24,480 nucleotides of DNA from JAYPAN01 sp038123715 (GCA_038123715.1 JAYPAN010000024.1:1-24480); one strand, 5' to 3'. Positions 14,120-23,009 are shown, counted from the first letter of the stretch. Made by a program: numbers and translations. Notes: generated by a model from the letters alone, not told the origin.

Positions 14120-15331
14120 ATGATGAACCGGCTGAAAAATCTGTTTGCTGCAGGCGGCGACCCGTCACGGCGGCGCTTCATGCGCCTGCCCATGGCACTT
14201 GTCGTCTTATTGGGCGGTGTCTTGGGATTCGCTGTGCTGGTGTCGACCAAGCCGCAAACCAAGCCGGTTGAAAACAGCGAGACGGTTTGGGCGGTCAGCG
14301 CCTTGCCGGTCGCTTATGGCGATTATGTGCCGCGCATTGCCGCTTATGGTGAATTGCGCGCCCTGCGCCAGATTGACTTGCGCGCCCAAGTCGGCGGCGA
14401 GATTGTCGAAACCGGTCAAAACTTTGAAGATGGCGCACGGGTTGAGGAAGGCGAATTGCTCATCCAGATTGACCCGTTCAAATATCAAATCGCGCTTGAT
14501 GATGCGCGCGCGCAGGTGAAAGGCAGCAAGGCCGTTCTGGCCGAGCGCAAAGCGGCTGAAAAACAGGCGCAAACCGAATATGAGCGCGCCCTTAAATTGT
14601 TCAAAAAAGGCACAGTGTCGCGCAAGACGCGCGATGATTTGAAAACCGGACTTGCGATTGCCAAAGCCCGGCGTGAACAGCAGGAATCGGTTGTTGAACG
14701 GGGCAATGTGCAATTGCGCCGCGCCCAGCGCGATTTGGACAATGCGCGGGTTGCGGCTCCGTTTGCCGGTTATCTTGGCCGTTTGAATGTGCGTCAGGGG
14801 CGCGTGGTCAATCCGAATGAAAGGCTGGCCATATTGTCGGGTGCTGGTGATTATGAAGTCGTGTTTAATTTATCCGACAATGAATATGGCCGTTTTCTGG
14901 CGCGCAATAGCGAGATTGTTGGGCGTCCGGTCACTGTGTCATGGCGCGTTGGCGATGAAACCATTTCGCTGGGCGCTGAAATTGAGCGTGTGGGCGCGGA
15001 GATTTCGCAAGCAACGCGCGGCGTTGATGTCTATGCCCGCCTGACCGGCAATGTGCCGTCCAATTTGCGAAGCGGTGCTTTTGTCACGATTGTGCTGGAA
15101 GCCCAAGCCGTGCCGTCGGTGTTCGCTGTGCCGAAAGATTCTGTCTATAATGACAGCCGTGTCTTTATTGTGCAGGACGGGCGGCTGGCCGGTCGGCAAT
15201 TGACCGATTTTGTTGATATTGGCGACCATTTGCTTGTCCGGCAAGGGCTGGAGGCCGGTCAGTCTTTATTGGTGACCCGTTTCAATGAGGCGGCCGAGGG
15301 CGTGGCCGTGAAAATTGTCGAGGCTCAATAA
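14120..15331 (+). CDS. RND efflux periplasmic adaptor (membrane fusion protein)
   Basis: Adaptor of a tripartite efflux pump, 403 residues, anchored by one N-terminal helix (about 25-44, ALVVLLGGVLGFAVLV). The order is typical: a first half-lipoyl segment (LRAQVGGEIVETGQNFEDGARVEEGELLIQIDP), a long coiled-coil hairpin (about 125-205, rich in Ala, Glu, Lys and Arg), the second lipoyl half (VAAPFAGYLGRLNVRQGRVVNPNERL), then beta-barrel and membrane-proximal domains. It has no lipobox cysteine. AAGGCGAG lies ten bases before ATG 14120. Upstream, TTGACC at 14077 and a TATATATAAA tract could be a promoter, but the spacing is short. Its stop overlaps the pump gene (TAATG). No outer-membrane channel gene is present, so a TolC-like partner must come from elsewhere. 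Confidence 0.92.
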   Translation: MMNRLKNLFAAGGDPSRRRFMRLPMALVVLLGGVLGFAVLVSTKPQTKPVENSETVWAVSALPVAYGDYVPRIAAYGELRALRQIDLRAQVGGEIVETGQNFEDGARVEEGELLIQIDPFKYQIALDDARAQVKGSKAVLAERKAAEKQAQTEYERALKLFKKGTVSRKTRDDLKTGLAIAKARREQQESVVERGNVQLRRAQRDLDNARVAAPFAGYLGRLNVRQGRVVNPNERLAILSGAGDYEVVFNLSDNEYGRFLARNSEIVGRPVTVSWRVGDETISLGAEIERVGAEISQATRGVDVYARLTGNVPSNLRSGAFVTIVLEAQAVPSVFAVPKDSVYNDSRVFIVQDGRLAGRQLTDFVDIGDHLLVRQGLEAGQSLLVTRFNEAAEGVAVKIVEAQ

Positions 15332-18300
15332 TGCTGATGCGGCCGGTCATTGAGCTGTTTTCGCGCCACCGCAACGCCGCCAATCTGCTGTTTTTTTCCA
15401 TGTTCATGCTGGGCTTTTTCGGCCTGCAACAGCTCAATACGCAGTTTTTCCCGACTGTTGAGATGAAAGCCGTCAATATCGTCGTGCCTTGGCCGGGCGC
15501 AACGGCGCAGGATATTGACAAAAACATTGTGGCGACAATTGAACCGGAAGTGCGTTTTCTTGACGGCGTCAAGGAAGTCAATTCGACCTCGCGGCTTGGC
15601 GTTGCCTCCATCACTGTCCGATATTATCCGACAACCGATATGCAGCGCGCGGTGGGCGATGTCGAAGCGGCGGTCAATGGCATTGTGACTTTACCGAAAG
15701 ATATTGAGCGTCCGGTGATTTCCCAAGCCAGCTTTTTTGAGCCGGTCGCCTCGGTGCTGGTCAGCGGGCCATATGATGAGCGTGCGCTTCGCAGCTATGC
15801 CAAGCGTATCCGCGACGGCCTGCTGGATGCCGGCGTAGACAAGGTGATTTTTGAAGGCCTGCGCGATGGCGAAATCTGGGTCGAAACCGAAGCCTCGCAA
15901 TTGCGCCGTTACGATATCACCAATGGGCAGATTGCCGGCAAAGTGGCCGGCAGTTCGCTTGATGTGCCGGGCGGGGTCATTCGCGGCAAGGTGGAAAGGC
16001 AAGTGCGTGCTGTCGGTCTGGCGATGGATGTTGACGATGTAGCCGATATTAAATTGCGCGCCAATGCTGACGGGCGGGCGCTGACCATTGGCGATGTTGC
16101 CCGCGTCCAAGACACATTCGACGCCAACCAGCCAACGCTTTGGACGGGCGAAAACCGCGCCATCCGGCTTATCCTGTCGCGGTCAAAAAGCTCCGACTCG
16201 CTGCAAATCACCGCGCGCACCCGCGCTTTTCTGGAAGAAACCAGACCGACTTTGCCGCCGACTTTGCAAGTTGAGCTGTTTGAGGTTGCCGCCGACCAAT
16301 TGCGAGCGCGGATAAATGTGCTGTTGTTTAACGGGCTGGGCGGCATGGTGCTGGTCTTGTGTATTCTGTTCCTGTTTTTGAACGGGCGCATTGCCTTTTG
16401 GGTGGCGGCGGGGATACCGGCTTCCATTATGGCGACTTTCGGCCTGATGTGGGCGATGGGTTTAAGCATCAATGTGCTGTCCACTTTCGCGCTTATCATG
16501 ACGATTGGCATTATTGTTGATGACGCCATTGTTGTCGGCGAACATTCGGCCACTTTGTCGGAGCGTGGCTTGTCGCCGCAAGCCGCCGCCGAAGGCGGGG
16601 CGATTGGCATGACAACGCCGGTTTTTTCCGCCGCGCTGACCACGCTGGCCGCCTTTATGCCGCTTTTGACCCTGACCGATGAATTCGGGCAAATAAGCCG
16701 TCCCATACCCTTGGTGCTGTTTGCGGTTCTGGTCGCCAGCCTTGCCGAGTGTTTTCTGGTGCTGCCCGGTCACATGAACCATGCGCTCAGCGGCATGAAA
16801 AAACTGTCCGGTGACGCGCCGCCTTCAAGCAATCCTCTGGTGCGTTTCAAAGCCGGTTTTCTTGACCGCTTTACCCGTTTTCGGGAAGGCCGCTTTCGCC
16901 GCTTTGTGACTTTAGCCTATGACCGGCGCTACACAACATTGGCGGCGGGGTTGGCGATTTTGCTGATTTCCATTGGCTTGATAGCGGGTGGGCGCGTGTC
17001 TTTCCGGTTTTTCCCCTCGCCGGAAGGCGAAGTGATAAAGGGATATGTGTTTTTCCAGCCCGGCGTGTCGCGGGAGCAAACGCGCAATGGCATTCGTCTG
17101 GTTGAACGGGCTTTGCGCGAAACTGAACAGGAATTGCTGGCCGATGCCGACAGTGCCGAGGCCAATGGCGGGCAGTTGATAAACCTGATTTACAATAAAG
17201 TCGGCGGCACGGATGACGGGGTGGGCGATGAGCGTGGCTTGGTCTATGCTCAATTAACGCCGAGCGAAGAGCGCACAATACGCACCAGCAAAATCATGAA
17301 AGCATGGGAAGAGAAAATCCCCGATATTGCCGATTTGCGCTTTGTGTTTATTGCTGAAATGCGCGGTGGCCCGCCGGGGCGCGATATTGACATCAGATTG
17401 CAGGGCGAGGATGCGCTGATATTGAAAAAGGCGGCGCTGGAAGTGCGCGATGCTTTGCGCGAATATGGCGGCGTCAATCGCGCTTTCGACAATCTGTATT
17501 ACAATAAGCAGGAATTACTGATTAAGGTGAATGCCCGTGGTGCTGCGCTCGGCTTTACCAATGAGATTGTCGGCGCGGCGGCGCGCAGCGATTTGCAGGG
17601 CAATATCGCCAAGCGTTTTGCGCGCGGCGATGAGGAAATCACGATACGGGTGCTTGGCACGCGCGATGGTTTGCGCCCCCGCCAATTGGAAGATATTGAC
17701 CTGCCCGTTCCCGGCACTGTCCCGCCGCGCTATATCGCATTAACGGAAATTGTCGATATTGTTGAACAGCCCGGTTTTGCCATGGTGCGCCGTTATGACG
17801 GCAAAGTTTCGGTTGCCATCACCGCCGATTATGATGACAGCGCCGGCGACCCGAATGAGGTTATCAGTGCCATGCAGCGCGATGTGCTGCCCGATATTTT
17901 GAGCAAATATCAATTGACATCCGGCATTGGCGGGCGCGCCCGCGACCAGCAAGAAACAATGAGCAATCTGAGAACCGGAGCGATTATCGGCTTGTCGCTG
18001 ATTTATGTCATTCTGGCCTTTGTCTTTGCCAGCTATTCGCGTCCGCTTATCATCATGTCGGTTATTCCCTTCGGATTTGTCGGAACAACCGTCGGCCATT
18101 TTGTGCAGGGCTTTGACCTGACTTTCCTGTCTATGGTCGGGCTGCTCGGCCTGTCGGGCATATTGGTCAATAATTCGATTATTCTGATAAGCCGCATTGA
18201 GCAACGCATGGATGAAGGCGAAGAAATGCGCAATGCGGTGATTAACGGCATTTGCGACCGCTTGCGCGCGGTGACGCTGACCTCGCTGACGACAGTTTTG

Positions 18301-18519
18301 GGGCTGGCGCCGCTTTTGTTTGAGACCAGCACACAGGCGCAATTCCTGTTGCCCATGGTGATAACAATTTCATGGGGTCTGGCATTTGCCAGCCTGATTG
18401 TGCTGTTGCTTGTGCCGTCTGTTCTTGGTGTGCAGGAAGATTTGCGGGCGCGCTTTGGTGGCACGCGACGCCCACGCCATCAAGACCCGCTTGCACAAGA
18501 AGCGACGGCAGGCGAGTAG
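15331..18519 (+). CDS. RND-family efflux pump inner-membrane subunit (AcrB/HAE1-like)
   Basis: Proton-driven export pump of 1062 residues, the normal size for this family. Membrane helix 1 (about 17-36) is followed by porter-domain motifs (PWPGATAQDIDKNIVATIEPEVRFLDGV). The helix 4 proton-relay pair Asp397-Asp398 lies in GIIVDDAIVVGEH. Helices 7 to 12 follow the second periplasmic loop. In helix 10 the sequence is LSGILVNNSIILISRIEQ (about 942-959), with Asn where AcrB has the relay Lys; this variant occurs in divergent HAE branches with other proton-path residues. It is translationally coupled to the adaptor gene. The cargo is not predictable: drugs, lipids or other hydrophobic compounds are all possible. 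The gene ends two bases from the convergent trkH stop. Confidence 0.92.
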   Translation: MLMRPVIELFSRHRNAANLLFFSMFMLGFFGLQQLNTQFFPTVEMKAVNIVVPWPGATAQDIDKNIVATIEPEVRFLDGVKEVNSTSRLGVASITVRYYPTTDMQRAVGDVEAAVNGIVTLPKDIERPVISQASFFEPVASVLVSGPYDERALRSYAKRIRDGLLDAGVDKVIFEGLRDGEIWVETEASQLRRYDITNGQIAGKVAGSSLDVPGGVIRGKVERQVRAVGLAMDVDDVADIKLRANADGRALTIGDVARVQDTFDANQPTLWTGENRAIRLILSRSKSSDSLQITARTRAFLEETRPTLPPTLQVELFEVAADQLRARINVLLFNGLGGMVLVLCILFLFLNGRIAFWVAAGIPASIMATFGLMWAMGLSINVLSTFALIMTIGIIVDDAIVVGEHSATLSERGLSPQAAAEGGAIGMTTPVFSAALTTLAAFMPLLTLTDEFGQISRPIPLVLFAVLVASLAECFLVLPGHMNHALSGMKKLSGDAPPSSNPLVRFKAGFLDRFTRFREGRFRRFVTLAYDRRYTTLAAGLAILLISIGLIAGGRVSFRFFPSPEGEVIKGYVFFQPGVSREQTRNGIRLVERALRETEQELLADADSAEANGGQLINLIYNKVGGTDDGVGDERGLVYAQLTPSEERTIRTSKIMKAWEEKIPDIADLRFVFIAEMRGGPPGRDIDIRLQGEDALILKKAALEVRDALREYGGVNRAFDNLYYNKQELLIKVNARGAALGFTNEIVGAAARSDLQGNIAKRFARGDEEITIRVLGTRDGLRPRQLEDIDLPVPGTVPPRYIALTEIVDIVEQPGFAMVRRYDGKVSVAITADYDDSAGDPNEVISAMQRDVLPDILSKYQLTSGIGGRARDQQETMSNLRTGAIIGLSLIYVILAFVFASYSRPLIIMSVIPFGFVGTTVGHFVQGFDLTFLSMVGLLGLSGILVNNSIILISRIEQRMDEGEEMRNAVINGICDRLRAVTLTSLTTVLGLAPLLFETSTQAQFLLPMVITISWGLAFASLIVLLLVPSVLGVQEDLRARFGGTRRPRHQDPLAQEATAGE

Positions 18520-18520
18520 G

Positions 18521-19969
18521 TCAGCGCCGCCAAAAACTTGGCGAAAACATCACCAGCACTGCCAAAAACTCCAACCGTCCCAGCAACATGGCAAGCGAGA
18601 GCAGCCATTTGGCCTGGTCGGGCAGGCTGGCATAAGTGCCGCTGGGGCCAATCACCGGCCCAAGGCCGGGGCCGACATTGGCAATTGCGGCTGCCGCAGC
18701 CGACAGCGCTGTCAGCGTATCCAGCCCCATCAACGACAGCGCCACCGCCACCACAGCAAAAGACATGAGGAAAATCATCACAAAGGCAATCACCGAATTG
18801 GCGACCTCATCTTCCAGCAATTGCCCATTATAGCGCACCACGAAAACGCCATTGGGCTGGCCTAATTGTTTAATGTAGCACCAGCCGGCTTTGACAATCA
18901 CTTGCAGGCGGAAAATCTTCATGCCGCATGAGGTGGAGCCAGCGCAGCCGCCGATAAAAGTCATGACAAAAAACAGGCTGAGCGCAAGCGGCCCCCAATT
19001 GTCATAATCGGCGGTGGCATAGCCCGTGCCGGTCAGGATGGAAGTTGTGTTGAACAGCGATTTCAAAAAGGCGGTCGAGCTGTCGCCCATGCCAATGCCG
19101 ATTTGATAAAGCCATAATGTCAGGCTTATGAAAACAACCAGCGTCAAAAACACCCGCACTTGCTCATCTTGCCACAGCGCGTTTCTCTTGCCGTTAATGA
19201 CTTGCAAATAGGCAACAAATGGCAGCGAGGCCGCCAGCATGAACACGACGCCAACCGTTTCAATCGCCGCGCTGTCAAAGGCGGCAAGGCTGTCATTGTG
19301 GGTAGAAAAGCCGCCTGTTGCAATGGTGGTCATGGCATGTGCCAGCGCGTCAAAAACGCCCATGCCGGCCACCAAATAGGCCAGCGCGCAAAGGGCGGTA
19401 ACGGCGAAATAAAGTTGGGCAATAGCACCGGCAATTTGGGCGGTGCGCGGCAAAATCTTTTCCGATGTGTCGGAACTTTCCAGTCGGAAAAGCTGCATGC
19501 CGCCAACATTCAGCATGGGCAGAACCGAAATCGCCATCACAATAATGCCGATACCGCCAAACCATTGCAGCAGGGCGCGCCACAGCAAAATGCCGGGCGA
19601 GGCGGCGTCAAGGTCGGTGATAATGGTCGCGCCGGTTGTGGTCAGGCCGGACATGGCCTCGAAAAACGCATCCGTATAGCTGAGATTAAGCGCACTGAAC
19701 GCAAAAGGCAGGGCGGCAAAACCGGTCAGCGCCAGCCATGACAGGCTGGTCAGCAAAAATGCCTGCTTGGTGTTAAGCGGCGGCAGCGTGCCGCGATTGG
19801 TCAATATCAACGCCCCGGCAATAAAACCGGTGACCAGTGCGCCGGTGACAAAAACCTGCCAGTCCTCATGTTGCTGCACGGCGGCCAGCAAGGCCGGTAT
19901 CAACATGCCGAGCGCCAGCGCGGCCAGCAAATTGCCAATCAGGAAAAAAATTGTCCGATGGTCACTCAT
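18521..19969 (-). CDS. trkH: TrkH-family potassium uptake protein
   Basis: Inner-membrane K+ (or Na+/K+) uptake channel of 482 residues. All four pore-loop selectivity segments are visible: GLTTTGATI (about 108-116), TIATGGFST (215-223), ILTGTGYAT (311-319) and NVGPGLGPV (431-439). The intramembrane loop region FIGGCAGSTSCGMKIFRLQV (338-357) is also conserved. The usual partner TrkA, a cytoplasmic NAD-binding gating protein, is not in the window. TAGGAA directly precedes the ATG. It lies 47 bases after apaG on the same strand with no terminator between, so it probably shares the metZ transcript and its SAM-II control. Possible alternative: KtrB/TrkG-type sodium-dependent subunit of the same superfamily. 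Confidence 0.92.
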   Translation of the reverse strand: MSDHRTIFFLIGNLLAALALGMLIPALLAAVQQHEDWQVFVTGALVTGFIAGALILTNRGTLPPLNTKQAFLLTSLSWLALTGFAALPFAFSALNLSYTDAFFEAMSGLTTTGATIITDLDAASPGILLWRALLQWFGGIGIIVMAISVLPMLNVGGMQLFRLESSDTSEKILPRTAQIAGAIAQLYFAVTALCALAYLVAGMGVFDALAHAMTTIATGGFSTHNDSLAAFDSAAIETVGVVFMLAASLPFVAYLQVINGKRNALWQDEQVRVFLTLVVFISLTLWLYQIGIGMGDSSTAFLKSLFNTTSILTGTGYATADYDNWGPLALSLFFVMTFIGGCAGSTSCGMKIFRLQVIVKAGWCYIKQLGQPNGVFVVRYNGQLLEDEVANSVIAFVMIFLMSFAVVAVALSLMGLDTLTALSAAAAAIANVGPGLGPVIGPSGTYASLPDQAKWLLSLAMLLGRLEFLAVLVMFSPSFWRR

Positions 19970-20016
19970 TTCCTACCCACCAGCTGCGCGCTGTGCTGCC
20001 GCCTGTGCGCGTGCGG

Positions 20017-20409
20017 CTAATGCACTTGCCGCCCATCATAAGGGCAGTCGAGGGAAAAAGCAGGTATTTCAATGTCGAATTTTTCATCCGCTTCATTACG
20101 CATTTGATAGCTGCCGCGCATAAAGCCGGAGCCGGTTTCCAATGGCACGCCGGATGTGTAGGTGAAGGATTTGCCGGGGGTGAGTATTGGCTGTTCGCCG
20201 ACCACGCCATCGCCGCGCACTTCTTGGGCGCGCCCCTGCGCGTCGGTTATCAGCCAATAGCGGGTCAGAAGCTGCACCGTATCGGGACGCTGATTGGTGA
20301 TGGTGATGCGATAGGCCCAGATGAAATACTGCTCATCCGGATCGGAATCATCTTCCAGATAGCGGGTTTCCACCGCCACTGTCACATTATGCGTCGTTGC
20401 CTGCACCAT
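20017..20409 (-). CDS. apaG: ApaG domain protein
   Basis: Small cytoplasmic protein of 130 residues with a single fibronectin-III-like fold. Its molecular function is not firmly known; E. coli apaG mutants affect cobalt resistance and Mg efflux, and the eukaryotic domain occurs in F-box and PolDIP2 proteins. Family motifs are VTVAVETRYLEDDSDPDEQYFIWAY, ITNQRPDTVQLLTRYWLITDAQG, VRGDGVVGEQPILTPGKSFTYTSG and GSGFMRGSYQMRNE. ATG 20409 is chosen because AAAGGA lies six bases upstream and the length matches the family; a TTG at 20436 would only add MELPVKGQP. It sits between metZ and trkH, 44 bases after metZ. apaG next to hslO and metZ is a common alphaproteobacterial layout, although here hslO is separated by the RND pair and trkH. 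Confidence 0.93.
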   Translation of the reverse strand: MVQATTHNVTVAVETRYLEDDSDPDEQYFIWAYRITITNQRPDTVQLLTRYWLITDAQGRAQEVRGDGVVGEQPILTPGKSFTYTSGVPLETGSGFMRGSYQMRNEADEKFDIEIPAFSLDCPYDGRQVH

Positions 20410-20453
20410 TGGCTGTCCTTTCACCGGCAATTCCAAACAGGATATGCGCTGAC

Positions 20454-21638
20454 TTATATTTGCGCCAAAGCCTGTTGGAAGTCACTGATTAAATCATCGG
20501 CTTCTTCCAGCCCTATCGATATACGCAAACTCGCCGGTGTCAGACCAAGCTCGGCCTGCGCCGCTGCTGTCAATTTGGCATGGGTGGTGGTTGCCGGATG
20601 GGTTATCAGCGTTTTGGCATCGCCGAGATTATTGGAGATTTTCGTCATTTGCAGCGCATTGGCGAGACTGAAGGCTTCGGCCTGCCCGCCAGTCACATCA
20701 AAAGCTACCAGATTGCCGCCGCGCGTCATTTGTGATTTTGCCAGCTCATATTGCGGGTGGCTTTCATGGCCGGGATATATCAGCCGTGATACTTTGTCAT
20801 GACCGGCCAGAAACGCCGCCAGTTTTTCCGCATTGTCGCAATGCCGGTCAACCCGCAGCGTCAGCGTTTCCAGCGCTTTCACCATGACCCAAGCATTGAA
20901 CGGGCTGAGCGCCGGGCCGGTCTGGCGCAGAAAGCCAGCCAGCTCATTTTGCACAAAATCAGCCGAACCCAGCACAATGCCGCCAAGACAGCGACCCTGA
21001 CCGTCAATATGTTTGGTCGCGCTGTAAACAATAATATCGGCCCCGAAATCACCCGGCCTTTGCAAAACCGGCGTGGCAAACACATTGTCAACCACCAGCC
21101 GCGCCCCGGCCTGTTTGGCAAGTGCCGAAACCGCCGCCATATCAACAATTTCCAGCAATGGATTGGACGGGGTTTCCAGAAACAGCACTTTGGTTTGCGG
21201 TGTGATGGCCGCCGCCCAAGCCGCAATATCGCGCCCATCAACCAGAGTGCAAGCGACACCAAAGCGCGGCAAGAGCGTTTCCACCACATAGCGGCAAGAG
21301 CCGAACAGCGCGCGTGCGGCGACAATATGGTCGCCGGCCTGCAATTGGCACATCAGCGCTGCCGTAACCGCCGCCATGCCGGTAGCGGTGGCGCGGGCAT
21401 CCTCAGCGCCTTCGAGCGCCATCATGCGAGTTTCAAACATCCGCACGGTCGGATTGCCAAAGCGCGAATAAATATAGCCCTCTTCTTCTTCGGCAAAGCG
21501 CGCTGCCGCCTGCTCGGCGCTGTCATAGACATAGCCCGATGTCAGATACAGGGCTTCTGCCGTCTCGCCATGCGGTGAACGCAATTGCCCCTCATGCACC
21601 AATTGTGATTGCAAGGCCCAGTTTTTTGTGTCCGTCAT
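20454..21638 (-). CDS. metZ: O-succinylhomoserine sulfhydrylase
   Basis: PLP enzyme of 394 residues that makes homocysteine directly from O-succinyl (or O-acetyl) homoserine and sulfide, bypassing cystathionine. Cys/Met-metabolism family motifs are YSRFGNPTVRMFE (about 57-69, cofactor phosphate contacts), TGMAAVTAALM, LETPSNPLLEIVD, VDNVFATPVLQ and the Schiff-base Lys209 in VYSATKHIDGQGRCLGG. ATG 21638 has GGAG six bases upstream; the adjacent ATG 21641 is too close. Longer readings run into the riboswitch. The SAM-II riboswitch and terminator in the leader confirm a methionine role and favour metZ over metB or a methionine gamma-lyase. It heads a metZ-apaG-trkH run. Confidence 0.93.
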   Translation of the reverse strand: MTDTKNWALQSQLVHEGQLRSPHGETAEALYLTSGYVYDSAEQAAARFAEEEEGYIYSRFGNPTVRMFETRMMALEGAEDARATATGMAAVTAALMCQLQAGDHIVAARALFGSCRYVVETLLPRFGVACTLVDGRDIAAWAAAITPQTKVLFLETPSNPLLEIVDMAAVSALAKQAGARLVVDNVFATPVLQRPGDFGADIIVYSATKHIDGQGRCLGGIVLGSADFVQNELAGFLRQTGPALSPFNAWVMVKALETLTLRVDRHCDNAEKLAAFLAGHDKVSRLIYPGHESHPQYELAKSQMTRGGNLVAFDVTGGQAEAFSLANALQMTKISNNLGDAKTLITHPATTTHAKLTAAAQAELGLTPASLRISIGLEEADDLISDFQQALAQI

Positions 21639-21667
21639 CATCTTCTCCGGTTTCCCGGGTTTCGCAC

Positions 21668-21691
21668 AAAAAAACCCGGTCGCGACCGGGT
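21668..21691 (-). terminator. Riboswitch-controlled intrinsic terminator before metZ
   Basis: ACCCGGT-CGCG-ACCGGGT folds into a seven-pair hairpin (21674-21691), followed on the minus strand by seven T residues. It lies between the SAM-II aptamer and the metZ ribosome site. Its left arm (CCCGGT, 21690-21685) can instead pair with GCCGGG (21703-21698), the 3' edge of the aptamer. This fits SAM-dependent attenuation. Confidence 0.85.
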
Positions 21692-21697
21692 ATTCGC

Positions 21698-21757
21698 CCC
21701 GGCCTTTTAGCGTTTGTTTAGTGTGGCCGCAAGCCAGCCGGCTCAAATCACCACATT
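21698..21757 (-). ncRNA. SAM-II riboswitch (metA/metZ type)
   Basis: On the minus strand the leader has all landmarks of the SAM-II pseudoknot: a P1 stem (AATGTGG with GGCCACA), the loop GTGATTTGAGCCGGC, then CTAAACAAACGCTAAAAGGCC. The GGC after GCTAAAA can pair with GCC in the first loop. The GATTTGA and GCTAAAA segments line up with the metX SAM-II RNA whose structure is known. S-adenosylmethionine binding should lower metZ expression. SAM-II occurs mainly in alphaproteobacteria, which agrees with the taxonomy. Confidence 0.9.
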
Positions 21758-21842
21758 GGGGAGAACATGTCCAAAAAATCGCTTTAGGTCAAGACTTGAT
21801 GCGCGCCTTGGCGTAAACTCTGCCCGCAAGGAGATTCGAGCC

Positions 21843-23009
21843 ATGTCCGATACGGCAAAACTGGATGCCGCCCTGTTCCCCGAAGGCGACGCGCAAGAGC
21901 CGCGCCGCGCGCCCGGCCAAACCCATGCGACAGGTATTTTGCCGGCGCATGGCATTGCCGATATGCTGCGCGAAAAGCAGATATGGGCATCGGGTGGTGT
22001 GGTTGATGACCAGATACAACCGGCCAGCCTTGATTTGCGGCTCGGTGAAACCGCCTATCGGATACGCGCCAGCTTTCTGCCCGGCGCGTCGGGGCGTGTG
22101 GCCGATAAATTGCAGGAACTCGCCTATCACCAGATTGATTTGACCGCCGGTGCGGTGCTGGAAACCGGCTGCGTCTATTTGGTGCCGCTTATGGAAGCTT
22201 TGGCTTTGCCGGAGCGCACACAGGCATTTGCCAATCCGAAAAGCTCGACCGGTCGGATTGATGTGTTTACCCGACTTATCACCGATTTTGGCACGGAGTT
22301 TGACAAAGTGGCGGCCGGTTACAAGGGGCATCTTTATCTGGAAGTTTCGCCGCGCACTTTTCCGGTGCTGGTGCGTGCCGGGTCGCGCCTGTCGCAAATT
22401 CGGTTCCGGCGCGGCGCGGCATCTCACTCCGATACTGAGTTAAAAGCGCTGCATGACGCTGTCGGTCTGGTCAATGGCCCGGCCAATATCAGCGACGGGC
22501 TGGGTCTGTCGATAGATTTGAACGGCGCTGATGATAGCGGCCTTGTTGGCTGGCGCGGTAAACGCCATGCCGGTCTGATTGATGTTGACCGCCCCGGCGC
22601 GCTGGAAGTGAGCCATTATTGGGAGCCGGTTTACAATCAGGGCGTGGCGCAAATCATTCTTGACCCGGATGAGTTTTATATTTTGGCCTCGCGCGAGGCG
22701 GTGACGATTCCGCCGACCCATGCGGCTGAAATGATGCCGTTCAATCCGCTGGTCGGTGAGTTTCGCGTGCATTATGCCGGTTTCTTTGACCCCGGTTTCG
22801 GGGCGGGCGAGGCTGGCGGCAAGGGCGCGCGCGCCGTGCTGGAAGTGCGCTCGCGCGAAGTGCCGTTTATGCTCGAACATGGTCAAATTATCGGGCGGCT
22901 GGTCTATGAGCGTTTGACAGATGTGCCGGAGACGCTTTACGGGCAAATGCCCGGCTCCAATTATCAGGCGCAAGGTTTGAAACTGTCCAAACATTTCAGG
23001 CAAGGTTAA
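21843..23009 (+). CDS. dcd: 2'-deoxycytidine 5'-triphosphate deaminase, two-domain form
   Basis: Nucleotide enzyme of 388 residues, expected to deaminate dCTP to dUTP for thymidylate synthesis. It is about twice the length of E. coli Dcd and belongs to the alphaproteobacterial long form, with two dUTPase-like jelly rolls in tandem. The N-terminal half has the trimer and substrate motif NPKSSTGRIDVFTRLITD (about 131-148). A candidate catalytic Glu167 follows in GHLYLEVSPRTFPVLVRAGSRLSQIRF. The second half (about 200-388) repeats the fold with less clear motifs (YWEPVY, PPTHAAEMMPFNPLVGEFRVHYAGFFDPGF). AAGGAG at 21828-21833 supports ATG 21843. It is divergent from metZ, and its stop overlaps the next gene start (TAATG). 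Confidence 0.92.
   Translation: MSDTAKLDAALFPEGDAQEPRRAPGQTHATGILPAHGIADMLREKQIWASGGVVDDQIQPASLDLRLGETAYRIRASFLPGASGRVADKLQELAYHQIDLTAGAVLETGCVYLVPLMEALALPERTQAFANPKSSTGRIDVFTRLITDFGTEFDKVAAGYKGHLYLEVSPRTFPVLVRAGSRLSQIRFRRGAASHSDTELKALHDAVGLVNGPANISDGLGLSIDLNGADDSGLVGWRGKRHAGLIDVDRPGALEVSHYWEPVYNQGVAQIILDPDEFYILASREAVTIPPTHAAEMMPFNPLVGEFRVHYAGFFDPGFGAGEAGGKGARAVLEVRSREVPFMLEHGQIIGRLVYERLTDVPETLYGQMPGSNYQAQGLKLSKHFRQG

Noticed and set aside
15909..16706. Minus-strand open frame of 265 codons inside the RND pump
   Set aside because: The pump frame carries unmistakable family motifs throughout; the minus frame is a shadow with Ser/Pro/Arg-rich content and no start signal.
21642..21746. Upstream extension of metZ
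   Set aside because: It would translate through the riboswitch aptamer and the T7 terminator.
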